Below are positions 24,881 to 34,913 of a stretch of DNA of 64,000 bases, piece after piece (the stretch's first letter is position 1; each line of letters starts with the position of its first letter). The stretch is taken from NCBI GenBank assembly GCA_003290165.1, contig QNQO01010678.1, positions 53,883-117,882 on the forward strand, read 5' to 3'. A model generated the notes under the pieces. That model had not been told where the DNA came from. It worked only from the letters and a program-made list of their open reading frames with translations, and did no database searches. The position numbers were made by a program, and so were the translations under genes. This DNA is from Berberis thunbergii. Lineage: Eukaryota; Streptophyta; Magnoliopsida; Ranunculales; Berberidaceae.

Positions 24881-25265
24881 AAATGACATTCAGAGTGTAC
24901 GTTGTCTATCGACGTCGTCAGCCTGGAGTATACCTAAACTAGCCTGCATGTTTATCCGCGGTATCAGGATATAGGGGTGCTTCTTACAAGGGGTTTATGT
25001 CAGTCGAAGAAGCTGAGGAATCATACGAGTTGTGGGTTTGCTCAGAAGCGGTGAGGAGAGATTAAGAGGATTAATCCAACAACAATGAAGATGTCGAAGT
25101 TAACGATGTAGTTTTTGACGATCAAGCCGTCCATCGAATGATCGAAGAAATGTCACCCAAGGGAACAATGATCCTTGGGCTTTTACGAGGGACTTAATCA
25201 ATACTTTGATAATTATACTTATTATCTTAGGTTTAATATTTATTCTTAAGCTCTTGGACGAATGA
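24881..25265 (+). pseudogene. RNase H1 N-terminal (viroplasmin-like) domain protein with C-terminal hydrophobic tail, MULE-1 copy
   Basis: An exon begins after a TTTTTTTAAATGCAG acceptor. The first 50 codons match the small RNase H1 N-terminal hybrid-binding fold, also called the viroplasmin domain: VYVVYRRRQPGVYLN, then a stop where the second copy has Trp (LSWQACLS), then VSGYRGASYKGFMSVEEAEE. An acidic linker follows (VFDDQA) and, after a one-base loss, the tail NNDPWAFTRDLINTLIIILI, continuing hydrophobic to LKLLDE and a stop at 25265. The tail would be a single membrane span at the extreme C-terminus. Three in-frame stops and one frameshift disable this copy. It converges on the transposase gene of the same element. 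The same gene in the same relative position occurs in MULE-2 (52396-52790). Function is unknown. Confidence 0.75.
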
Positions 25266-26232
25266 TGGACTTATATGTAATGTAATATGTTCATACATAT
25301 GTATTATGTGAATATATTTCATAATCCAATGAAATTTGTGTTTCATATTGTTCTTTTTTTTCTTCCTTATGTTGTGGGTAGGGGGGGGGGGGGGGGGGGA
25401 GGTTTTGTGGCTTGGCGCAGTATGCAATGAGGGTTGGTTATTTCTCCAATTTGATCTGACATATGACCTTACCCATATCATTCATGTCCACCGTCGCAAC
25501 CTAGATGGATCTGTTCAAGGGTATGTCTATCTTCATGATGGCTTTCCCTTAGGTATCCATATTCATTGCCTCACCAAACACTAGGTTTGGAGGCAAGGTT
25601 GTGAATCAAAAGGGAGCAAAAGTTAGTTTGAATTACTGTTCAAATGCCAAGAAATTTCTTAACCTGCATGTTCAGCTTAATGCATGCAACATTCTCTCTG
25701 TTTATTTGTTTGTTTGACGTGTTAAACTTTGAACCTTCTCTCTGTTTTAGAAACTGATTCACATTTCAATTTTCTGTGTTGTATTAATAATAGCTTGAAC
25801 TATAATGTATATAAGGATGACATGACTTTTTTTTGTTGATGAAGTTCACATTAGATCTTAAGCTGAATTATACTTTACCATTTCTGGGGATTCAGTGACA
25901 ATAATTAGTGGCTTATGTAATAATTTCCTAATAATGTTTTTGTTTTTACCTACATTCTATGTAATGAATATTAGCTGCAGGTTGAATGCAATTACAATGC
26001 TCAAATAAGAGTTCCTGACATGGTGTTCGGTGGCTGCAATTACAATGCTCAAACAAGAGTTCCTGACATTGTGTTCGGCGGCTGGAGTTTGAGAGTTTGA
26101 GAGATTTTCTTTACTTTACATTTGCAATGTCAGACAAGTAGTATTGATGTAAGCAAGGAACAAGATTGTATTGTATTGAAAGAATATGTTTGTAACAACA
26201 ATGTAATTAACAAGCAATTTCGAGAGTGCTAA
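25266..26232. other. MULE-1 interior without recognised gene; 19-base G run
   Basis: Holds a run of 19 G at 25381-25399 and, near 25985-26090, a tandem duplication of a roughly 60-base unit (TGCAATTACAATGCTCAAA.AAGAGTTCCTGACAT). No protein family recognised. Confidence 0.5.
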
Positions 26233-26337
26233 TCCACTTGCATCAAGTATTGCCCCCTTCCCCAATCTCACAGTTGGCCTCCCAACATCTACTGGAACCA
26301 AAGATACCATCAATGTATCTTTTCCTAGATGAGGCAC
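26233..26337 (-). pseudogene. NT-C2 domain protein, single captured exon
   Basis: After an AG acceptor at 26339-26338 the minus strand reads VPHLGKDTLMVSLVPVDVGR followed by PTVRLGKGAILDAS. This is the first half of the NT-C2 (EEIG1/EHBP1-type) domain found in plant coiled-coil proteins. The conserved continuation (GTCRWENPVYE) is lost after LDAS. Proteins of this group are large, so one exon piece remains. Lying between the two MULE-1 genes, it is best explained as a host fragment picked up by the element. Confidence 0.65.
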
Positions 26338-26589
26338 CTGAGAAGAATGATAGCAATCAGAACAGACTCTATAGATCTCAAATTACCCAATCTTAGATTA
26401 CCAACTCTGACAAAATTTCTTCAAACACATTTCATTATTTTTCCCAACCCATCTCACCCAGTATCCAAAACTTCAAATTTCGATCACATGTCAGCAAATT
26501 AAACAAAACTAAAAGAGACCCATTTTATATTTAATGACAAAAGCCCAGAATTTTCATGCATTAGAGTAAAATCAGTACCTGAGTTGCAT

Positions 26590-26945
26590 GAAACTAAATA
26601 CAAAATTTTCTGACAGAATTTAAATCAGATTGTGATGCTCCATGAATGCTCACTGCATTCATGAATGCTCCATGAATTTAAATCTGACAGAACATTGGCT
26701 CTTGCATACAAATCTGACAGAATTTAAATCAAAATCATCCGACAGAAATCTGTAGAAAACAAATCTGACAGAATTTTCGAGCATCAAATTCAACCACTTA
26801 ACTTCGATATCAAACTTTCAAAGTCTGACAGAATTTTAGAAGTTTCAGCAAATTCAACCACTTAGCATAAAATTTTCAGCAAATTCAACCACTTAACAAA
26901 GTTTTTCAGCAAATTCAACCACTTAACTTCAGCAAATTCACATTG
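26590..26945. repeat. Minisatellite-like repeats in MULE-1
   Basis: Two intermixed motifs recur: ATCTGACAGAATTT (about six copies, 26610-26830) and TTTCAGCAAATTCAACCACTTA (four copies, 26845-26940). A stretch of 15 A and about 14 AT dinucleotides follows at 27090-27132. Confidence 0.8.
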
Positions 26946-27088
26946 TTTTCCGTATCTTCATTTTCAACATTCAACATTCCCAAAGTTTTCAGCATTCATT
27001 TTCAGCATCTTCACTGCTTACACTCATCATTTTCAGCATCTTCACAACATTTTAATTTTCAACAACTCATCTTGAAGGCGGTGGCTGC

Positions 27089-27135
<47 letters not shown>

Positions 27136-27311
27136 GCAACAGTACTAAGAAATAGTGTGACCCCTTGGTTTATATACCAATGACATCAATGAAAAATATT
27201 GATCCATGAATGAGATTGGAATACCAGATTGTGATCCCATTGTTTCATCCTTCAAGTTGACAAATACAAATCATAAGTGATAGTACGCGTCAGTAAATAT
27301 ATTAAATTCAA

Positions 27312-29602
27312 ACCTGTGTATTTGGATTTAATGAATGAGGTGTCAAATATTCTGACCCATGCCTTCCAATCTGGGAACAATCCTACAAATGACGTGTACA
27401 TAAAATTTAATATTCTAGACTTAAAAAATTAAATATTCATAAAAACATATTGCAAAACATACCACATTCTTCTCAAGGGGGGGCCTGATCTTTATTTGCT
27501 TTTTTTTTCTTCTGTATCTTTTTACAAAAACTTTCGGCTGTGGATTGCATCCTTGAATTAGATCGTCGGCCTTTGCTACGAACCGGTAATGGACTATGAA
27601 TGTTGGATTGCATCCCAAAACTAGTAGTATTGGAGCCAATTTCAAATAACCCATGTGAATCAACATCATCATCACCATCATCAGTTTTGAGTTGCTCCAT
27701 TTTCAAAGTAATCCATTCATGAACTTGGCATGTCTTCTTTTCATCCTCAGCGGTGTAGTCGGTCATTTCATTAAAGTGACTGCACATCTTGTCAAACCTT
27801 TGATTTTCAGGCTTCATTCCCCAATCTGAATAAACAATCTTAACATTGGTATGCGCCCTCTTCACATCTTTCCTCCACCTCCGAAGGACATATTTATCTG
27901 GTACAACATGAATATATCTTTCAAACAATACTTTCAATACATGTCTGTATAAAATCCCCTTGAACTCAAACAATTGGCAATCACACTTGATATTGAAGTC
28001 GGCAACGTTAAAATATACTATATAATTGACTGAACGTTGTCTATCTCCTATCACCAAGTCTTGTCTAAAAGTGTATACCTCAAAGCCACTCTCATCTATA
28101 ACTTTACTACGAATTGTACAACATATATTCCCTGCAATCTCTTCTTGGAACTCCTTAAATTTTTTTGTACTATAGGCAGTTGGAAAAGTTTTCTCTATTG
28201 CATAAGGAGTAATGCAAGAGATCTATCGGTTAAACGATTTAAAGTCCGCTTCAGTTTCCTTTTGAACCTTACTTCGTAGTGCATTCTCATATTGTTCAAC
28301 GAATTGCTTCAAAGTGGTCTTCGAATTTACATAACCATAAAAAAAAAATTCATGCTTTCACTCCTTTGAGTTGAAGACATCCCCGCCCAGAAAGTAGATC
28401 TTTGATATGTTGGCACCCAACGCATTCTTTCAAGATATAATCCTTTCAACCAATCATTTTCTTACAGACAATATTTCTCAATGAAACCATGCCAATTTGC
28501 TTCAAACTCTTCATGAGACAAGGAATCATAAACTGCTATTTGCATTGCAAACTTTATTGCCTCATATTGATTGTAACCGGACAATTTTTCAGGCAACTTC
28601 TTCATAATATGCCACAAGCACCATCTGTGTCGTGTGTTGGAAAATACAATTTCAACGACTCTCTTCATTGCCTTATCTTGATCAGTGATTATAGCCGTCG
28701 AAGCATTGCCATTCATACACACAAGCCAAGTTTGGAAAAGCCAAACAAACTCTTCAATAGTCATACCACATATCAATCCACATCCCAAAAGAATTGACTG
28801 ATCGTGATGGTTCACCCCAACAAAAGGAGCAAATGACATCTCATACTTATTTGTTAAGTATGTAGTGTCGATGGTAACAACATCTCCAAACTCCTTGTAA
28901 GTTGCTCTGCTCCATGCATCAGCCCAAAAGATATTTCTCAATCTACCTTTATTGTCCAAATCCAACATATAAAGAAATCAGCATTGTTAGCTTGCATTTT
29001 TTGGAAATAGTTATGAATGGCCTCCGCATCCCCTTCCCCGAGCCTCAACCACCTCATTCTATCCAGATAATTTTAACAATCTTTTTGAGAAAAAGGCAGA
29101 ATATCATGACCACCAGCTTCAACCACGCATGAATTAAAACTCTTATTTGGCCTAATACCCGCCATATCATTATAATCCAACTTCTTCTTCACATACGAGC
29201 TCATAACTCTATGTTTCGGATAAAATCTAGATTTTTCGGGGCTTAATTCATGATTGTGATCAAGTGTTACTTTTGTCACCGACATTGTTCCATCAGAGCG
29301 AATTTTACCTCTAATTTTAGCCAAACATCCACATTTAGTTGTACCCCGCTTTTTTACAACATTTTGTGATTGACTTTTATGCTGCCCAGACCGACCACAT
29401 GCAAGCGTAATGAATATAGGTTTTCCATTTTCATCTCTTTCCGTATTCTTTATTTTCACTGAAAATCCTATTTTATTACCATAATCATGAAAATATCGTT
29501 GGTACTCATTAATGCTGTTGAACTGCATCCCTTCTGTAGGATCCATTATCTCATCTAAATTTTCTTCATTTCCATCAATTCATTATCTTCTACACTATCC
29601 AT
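27312..29602 (-). pseudogene. FAR1/FHY3-related MULE transposase, MULE-1 copy, frameshifted
   Basis: Starts at ATG 29602 (MDSVEDNE) right after a TTTCAG acceptor, as in MULE-2. The FAR1 WRKY-GCM1 zinc finger is at 29546-29073 (YFHDYGNKIGFSVKI, TKCGCLAKIRG, LDHNHELSP). The MULE catalytic domain is at 28968-28462 (first Asp in TIDTTYLTNKY, second in AIITDQDKAMKR, then RHRWCLWHIMKKLPEKL). The SWIM zinc finger (KCDCQLFEFKGILYRH) is at about 27985; its third cysteine is Tyr here but Cys in MULE-2. A second exon at about 27384-27312 matches the small C-terminal exon of MULE-2. Frame breaks occur after codon 15, after 29073 and between 28462 and 28057. The normal product cuts and joins element ends. 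This copy cannot. Confidence 0.88.
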
Positions 29603-29679
29603 CCCTGAAATATGTGTTATAACATACAACAACTGTTATAACATAAATGCACAACTAATAGCTTGAGGGATTTTAGAGA

Positions 29680-31234
29680 TAGAATAAACTACTGTAAATA
29701 AAACAAGATTTTCAAAAGACGTTTTTGTAAACTATTCAAGAGAACGGTGCTGATACTAGGTGCGAGCTAGTATAACGAGATGCTCAACAAGAATAGATCT
29801 TAGAAAGTTTTGAAAGAAAAGAAGAAAAATTTTCAAACCCCATTTCCCCCCAATATTTTGACCAAATCATCTTGAATTCTTAAACCTAATACATACATGT
29901 ACAAACATCTGAATCCATAAAAGGCTCTTTGAGTATTTTAATGAGGTGGGTTTGATTAAATTTATGATCATATCAAACTAGGTATTAAAGTATATATAAA
30001 GAAATTGTACCCATTCAATCTCTAAAGTAGTATATATACATTCAAGTACTTCCCATTTTGAGAGAAGAAAACAACAACACTCATAGCCAGAAATACAGAG
30101 AAAAAAAAACCATGTAGTTCTATTTCGACACAATGCTCTGTTCAAGTAACAACAAGATTTTCAAAAGAATACACTACTGTAAATAAAATAAGATTTTTTT
30201 GCAAACATTTCTGTAAACTATTCGAGAGAACGGTGCCAATACTAGGTGCGAGCTAGTATAACGAGATGTTCAACAAGAATAGATCTTAGAAAGTTTTGAA
30301 AGAAAAGTTTTTGAAAAAAAAAACCATGTAGTTCTATTTCGACAGAATGCTCTTTTCAAGTAACAACAACACTCATTCTGGAAAAGGAACATATCAAGCA
30401 AGATGCATAGCAAGCCAAACCTTACAACATTCACACAATTCAATTCCATTTACCATATTATCTAAAATCATATGAAAATACACCAACAATTACATCAATC
30501 TGTTAATTCATTGAACTATATATAAGGCATCACCCAACACATTGTCCCTCAAAATTAATTAAAAAAAATGTTCGGGTCCCTGAAAAATTGACATCAACTT
30601 AGTTGTTGCCATCCCACTTATGGAGCTTTATTGTTGGAGCATTTAAGCATTCTTGGTTTAAAATATATAATTTGCTTGGTTAAACAATGGCAACCATAAT
30701 TTTGTTGTTGGGTCTCCCTTAGTTAATTTGATTGAGTTTTTTTTTTTTTTTTTGGTCCTACTTCAACAACTGTACACAGAGAAGTTCACAACAATGTTCA
30801 TCAGAAACCCACATACAAAACTCACATACAAAAAAAAAAAAAAAAAAAAAAAAAACTTGTCAGGAACCCTAGATCTAGAACCCCACAAGAAGAAATCAAG
30901 TTTGGCACTTACCTTCTCTGGTTTGCACGTGAATGGGTCGCTGATTCTCTCGATTCTTCTCTCGGTGGAGTCGACGATGGGGAGGGAGGATGCGATGGAG
31001 CTTCTTCTTCGATGGAGAGTGAGGGTGCGATGGAGCTTCTTCTTCAATGGAGAGGAAAGATGCGATGGAGGGAGGATAAACCAAAGTGTAAATCGAAATT
31101 GGGGAAAATGGTTTTGCTGCTGAAACTCCCTCCAAACCGAAATTCTTTCACGTGCCTTGAACCCTCCCTGGCACATGCCAAGGAGCGTCCAGGCAGCCAC
31201 CCAGGCGCGCCTCCCAGGCCAGCTAGAATTTCTC
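29680..31234 (-). repeat. MULE-1 right terminal inverted repeat
   Basis: Inverted partner of the left arm. It contains the same leader-like GA-rich sequence (30930-31100), with an additional local duplication of GATGGAG..GATGCGATGGAGCTTCTTCTTC near 30990-31050, and an A run of about 25 bases near 30831-30855. The FAR1 exon of the transposase starts just inside it. Confidence 0.9.
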
Positions 31235-31662
31235 GTAAGTATCTCTAGTACTTCTTGTGTGGTTTATTTGTTCTTTCGATTAGTTTGACCCCTTCATTCT
31301 TTTGATATTTAACATCGGATGGCAAATATTGATTGAACTAATTTTTGGTTTTGTGATCAGCCCACAAGCTGTATTCAAGGATCCTTTCAGGAGAGGATAC
31401 AATATTCTGGTCATTATTCCATCTTACAGTTTAAGGATATTTATTTTTCTATCAATGCTTACAATTTAGGGATATATTTTTTTAAATGATTCAATAATTT
31501 TCGACAGTAATATGATAGAATATGAAGGTTATTTTGGTAATATTGTCAAGTTATGTGATGCATATACTCCTGCCGGCGAACCGTTCCTACAAATAAGCGC
31601 CACAATGCAGCCAAGATATTTAGCCATGCCGATGTTGTAGCCGAAGAGGCATGGTATGGATA

Positions 31663-32440
31663 AATTTTCTTCTTTCCAAAATACCCTCCTTATTTTGGAC
31701 AATTTCACAAAACCACCCTTGGTTAGATGATAAGGATATGTAGGGTTATTTGCTTCTTGGGGAATCCATAACCATTTCATTATTCATTTATGCACAATTT
31801 TTAGTACTTCATTTTTTCTTTAAATTCATGTTGATGTTTCTTTATTCTTCTTTATTTTTACTGATTTGAGAATTAGACAATGAAACTCCACAACTCTCTT
31901 TGTAAGATTGACAAAAAAATTCTTCACAAACATGGAGAGGAAGAAAGAAATTAGATACTTATAGACCAAAGGTGGTTTTTACAATGAAATGTGCATGAAT
32001 CTTTGGAATATCATGGAAGATACATTTTACAAATAATAAAATTTGCAGGTTCAACATTTCTAAAAGAGTATAGCATGATATAAAGGCTTTTACCTTTTCT
32101 TCTTTGATATAAATGTAGGAATGTTAATTAATATGAATGTGCACTTGGATTTACTTGATTTAGTCCAATAAGAATTCTAATTAAATTTGAAGTAAAACTA
32201 ACCATTTTTGAAATATCACTCAAATACATCGACCATACTTGATGATGTAGAAAGAAAAGTTAACATGAACTATTTGCATTCATATGTTTTACAGTGAACT
32301 TGGTTTTTTATTTTCACTTCATTTCTTTCGGCAACGCCCATGGAAGGCTTTCTTGATACAAATTCTTCGACAGCCCACAAAAGAAAAAAAAATAGAACAT
32401 ATAATAAAATTAAAAAGTCTATCAAGCATTAATAAAGGGT
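31663..32440. other. No gene recognised
   Basis: AT-rich sequence following the glutamine synthetase remnant. It may contain further intron of that gene, but no exon is recognisable. Confidence 0.35.
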
Positions 32441-32750
32441 CACTACACCAAATTGAAATATTTGTAACAACTTAAAAAATAGTAACGCTTTTTAGCTATT
32501 ACAATCCACCAAACAATTTCAAGTCAAAACTAAATTTAGTCAACAAAATGAAAAATAGCTACACAAAAAAAGTGATACAATAAATTAGATCACCATGAAT
32601 AGTATCACTTGTAAGCCCATACTATTTGTGGTGATACAATTATTGAATCACTTTGTTTGTGAAAATGTGTAAAATTGTTTTGTGAATTGTTATAGCTCAA
32701 AAGTGTTACTATTTTTTGGATTGTTACAAAAATGCCAATTTGATGTAGTG
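32441..32750. mobile_element. Miniature CACTA element, 310 bp
   Basis: Begins CACTACACCAAATTGAAATA and ends CCAATTTGATGTAGTG, imperfect inverted repeats of about 30 bp that also share TTGTTACAAA. Flanked by the 3-bp duplication GGT (32438-32440 and 32751-32753). Inner repeats of the type TGATACAAT/ATTGTATCA form small palindromes. No coding capacity. Confidence 0.88.
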
Positions 32751-32897
32751 GGTGGACTGGAGATAAAGACATGCAATACCTATCATGGCAATGTACCATA
32801 AGCTAGAGCAGAGAAATGAAACTGATTTCCTTGTATGAAAGTTATCTAGCTTCCAGTATTAGAAATGATAAAAATTCTATGGCACACAAACTCTTTC

Positions 32898-32931
32898 GGG
32901 AATGGGCTTTGATGACGATGATGATGATTTT
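32898..32931 (+). mobile_element. Tail of an RTE-type LINE
   Basis: TTTCGGGAATGGGCTTTGATGACGATGATGATGATT is nearly identical to the last bases of the RTE copy at 39292-39718 (CGGGAATGGGCTTTGATG then GATGAT repeats). It is a very short, heavily 5'-truncated insertion. Confidence 0.55.
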
Positions 32932-33029
32932 ATAAACAAATATCATCCTAGTTCAGTTTGCTAGTTATCACTTATTTATGGTGTTTGCAAGCATTAGTGA
33001 TAATGGAGTGAAACAAATATTTACGTATT

Positions 33030-33420
33030 TTATTTCTTTTTTTCTCTTTCTTTAGAATTGCTTTCAGCAAAAATTTAGAGAAATTTGTGAGTTCATCACA
33101 CGAAAAAAAAACCTTGAGTTTTTCTAGATGGCCAGGCCAGTCCAATATCATCTATCATCCTAGATATTGATTCATTATCTGCATTTTTAAGATGATGGAT
33201 GGTATTGGACTGGCCTGACGCTCGCTGGCCCTCTAGAGTTTTTTGAAAAGCCTCATATTTGTGAGTTCTTGGTAGGGTCAAGAGGCGGGAAAGTACTAGG
33301 AGTGTGTGCATCTGCTCAATTAGGAGATCTTTGAGTCATAGTGCGTATCACGAGAAGGTTTAAAATGTTAGAACGTAACATCAATGTGAAAAGAGGGCTA
33401 AGAGAAATTTTATACTATTC
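33030..33420. repeat. Segmental duplication, copy 2 (block X2)
   Basis: TTTCTTTAGAATTGCTTTCA, then GAGTTCTTGGTAGGGTCAAGAGG, GTGTGCATCTGCTC, GTATCACGAGAAGG and GTTAGAACGTAACATCAATGTG align with 43345-43570 of copy 3. The hairpin block at about 33108-33250 is missing from copy 3. Confidence 0.75.
33108..33250. mobile_element. Foldback MITE-like hairpin
   Basis: A 26-base arm at 33134-33159 (AGGCCAGTCCAATATCATCT..) pairs with 33191-33216, with only two G:U positions and a 31-base loop. Pairing continues less perfectly outward. The empty duplicate at 43430 reads straight through, so this is an insertion. It could equally serve as a small-RNA hairpin if transcribed. Confidence 0.7.
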
Positions 33421-33683
33421 TCAACAGTTTATTCCTACTCCAAGACTTAATGTGCCTAGCAACTAATTAAATTTTTGACAATATTAAAAATACAAGTGCT
33501 CCAAAACTTCAATTTTCATCTTTAATTTCTACAAAAACTTTGACACTATTAAAAATACAAGACTGTTTGGTTAGCCATTTTTTTAATCATTTCCCTTGTT
33601 ATTCGCTATTTGATTGTCTAATTACTGACATGAAATCGATTATTTATAAGACTATCTTTCCATTACTCATGGGAATTCAAGTA
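33421..33683. other. No gene recognised
   Basis: AT-rich spacer within duplication copy 2. Confidence 0.35.
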
Positions 33684-33860
33684 GGGGTGGGCATCCCATT
33701 CCGCGATTTCAATCCCGTCCCGGTTTCGTCCTATCACATCCCAAATTTTTTTGGAATTGATTAATCTCGTCCTGTCCCGATCTAGAATGGGATGGGATCG
33801 GGATGAAGATTTTCAGTCTCGCCCATCCAGTCCCGAATTGATTTATTTAATATTTCTTTA
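33684..33860. mobile_element. One end of a hAT element
   Basis: Starts TAGGGGTGGGCATCCCATTC and continues with GATTTCAATCCCGTCC, CTCGTCCTGTCCCGATCTAGA and GGGATCGGGATGA. This is the inverted counterpart of the right end of the hAT element at 53869-54905. No second terminus was found nearby, so only one end remains. Confidence 0.6.
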
Positions 33861-34913
33861 TCATAATATGTCTTTGTGTTTTGTTGATTAAAAAGTGTAA
33901 TTGAGTGGGTGGATTCATTTAGGGTTGGTTATTTGTTTGAAATCCTTCAAGTTCTTGAGATACAAGTTAAGAATGTTAGGATTTGATTTGATATAATTTT
34001 CGAAAAATGACTTTTAAGTTCTACTTTTTCACAAAATAGACAAATTAGATACTGTAGTTGATGTAATGACTAATTTGTGCCCACTTTTATACTTTTATCA
34101 CCAACAATGATTGTTTCATTAACCCATGTTAACTCATAAACTTATAGGACACATTTACCCTTCCTAAATAAATAGAAAACATAATTTTATACTTTTGTAA
34201 TAAAGACTTTTATTGATGATTGTAATTTTTTTTTAACCCTTAATCCCTCCCATCCCATTAATCATTAAAAAAAATTATTAATTTTTGATTTATCTATATT
34301 TTCTTATTCTTTAATTGTAGTTTGAGCAATAATTTTTATGACATTTGTTAGCTACAAATGACTACATTAATATTTTATTCTTGAATGTTTTGTCACTCTG
34401 AATGTGTTTGATTTGACTAGTTGTGAAGATATATCTAAGTTTGAAGAGCAAATTTTTGTTTTTTCTTTCAATTAATGGTTGTTTCAATTCTCTTATTCAA
34501 TAATGGTTCACATTTTACCTCGAAAGTTATGATCATGCTCTATGGTAGATAACTTGAGACTAAATAGTGACAAAGAATAAAATATATTACTTTACAGGTA
34601 CCCATGCATTGAAGGATAGAAAATCAAGTTTCAATAGTGGGAAAATTGACTTTATTAGCTACATTATGGAATAAGAAGCAATGATAATTAAAATCAAATT
34701 TCTAATCATCATTAAGAAAGGTAATACACAGGACCTGTAAACTTTTCTAATCAAATTTATGACAAGTTAATCAAATTGATTTTAGTAAATAAATAAAACT
34801 AAAATTCTAATCATCATTAACTACATTATAAAAAGTTTACCAAACATTAGCATAATAATTTAATTAACTTGTCAGTCAATGAAAACTTATAATTAGAATC
34901 ATTAATATCGATA

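Larger units (their letters stand above)
22784..31234. mobile_element. MULE-1: complete Mutator-like element, 8.45 kb, long TIRs
   Basis: Perfect 9-bp target duplication GTAAGTATC at 22775-22783 and 31235-31243, the Mutator hallmark. The element starts GAGAAATTCTAGCTGGCCTG and ends with its reverse complement. Terminal inverted repeats are about 1.6 kb: 22784 to about 24440 on the left and about 29680 to 31234 on the right. The left arm has one extra block of about 140 bp at 24150-24290. Between the arms are a plus-strand viroplasmin-domain gene (24881-25265), a host NT-C2 gene fragment (minus, 26233-26337) and a minus-strand FAR1/MULE transposase (27312-29602), all decayed. The transposase promoter should lie in the right arm and that of the second gene in the left arm. 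Confidence 0.93.
22612..31662 (+). pseudogene. Glutamine synthetase fragment split by MULE-1
   Basis: Left of MULE-1, 22612-22774 reads as the N-terminal beta-grasp region of cytosolic-type glutamine synthetase: [20 protein letters not shown], then a second tandem copy of the same codons (about 65 bases further), then PGEDMDVIL and a GTAAGT donor at 22775. Right of MULE-1 the intron resumes at 31235. An exon at 31361 reads PQAVFKDPFRRGYNILV, and a further block at about 31549-31662 holds [10 protein letters not shown] and, after a one-base loss, [23 protein letters not shown]. The enzyme joins ammonia to glutamate. The rest of the gene is missing, the tandem exon duplication has a length not divisible by three, and frames are broken, so this is a pseudogene. 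Introns are retained. Confidence 0.85.

Noticed and set aside
27090..27132. A(15)(AT)14 run as an LTR or LINE poly-A tail
   Set aside because: No LINE or retroelement sequence precedes it; it is a simple repeat inside MULE-1.
22784..31234. Large inverted repeat as a simple segmental palindrome
   Set aside because: Exact 9-bp target duplication and transposase between the arms show it is a Mutator element.
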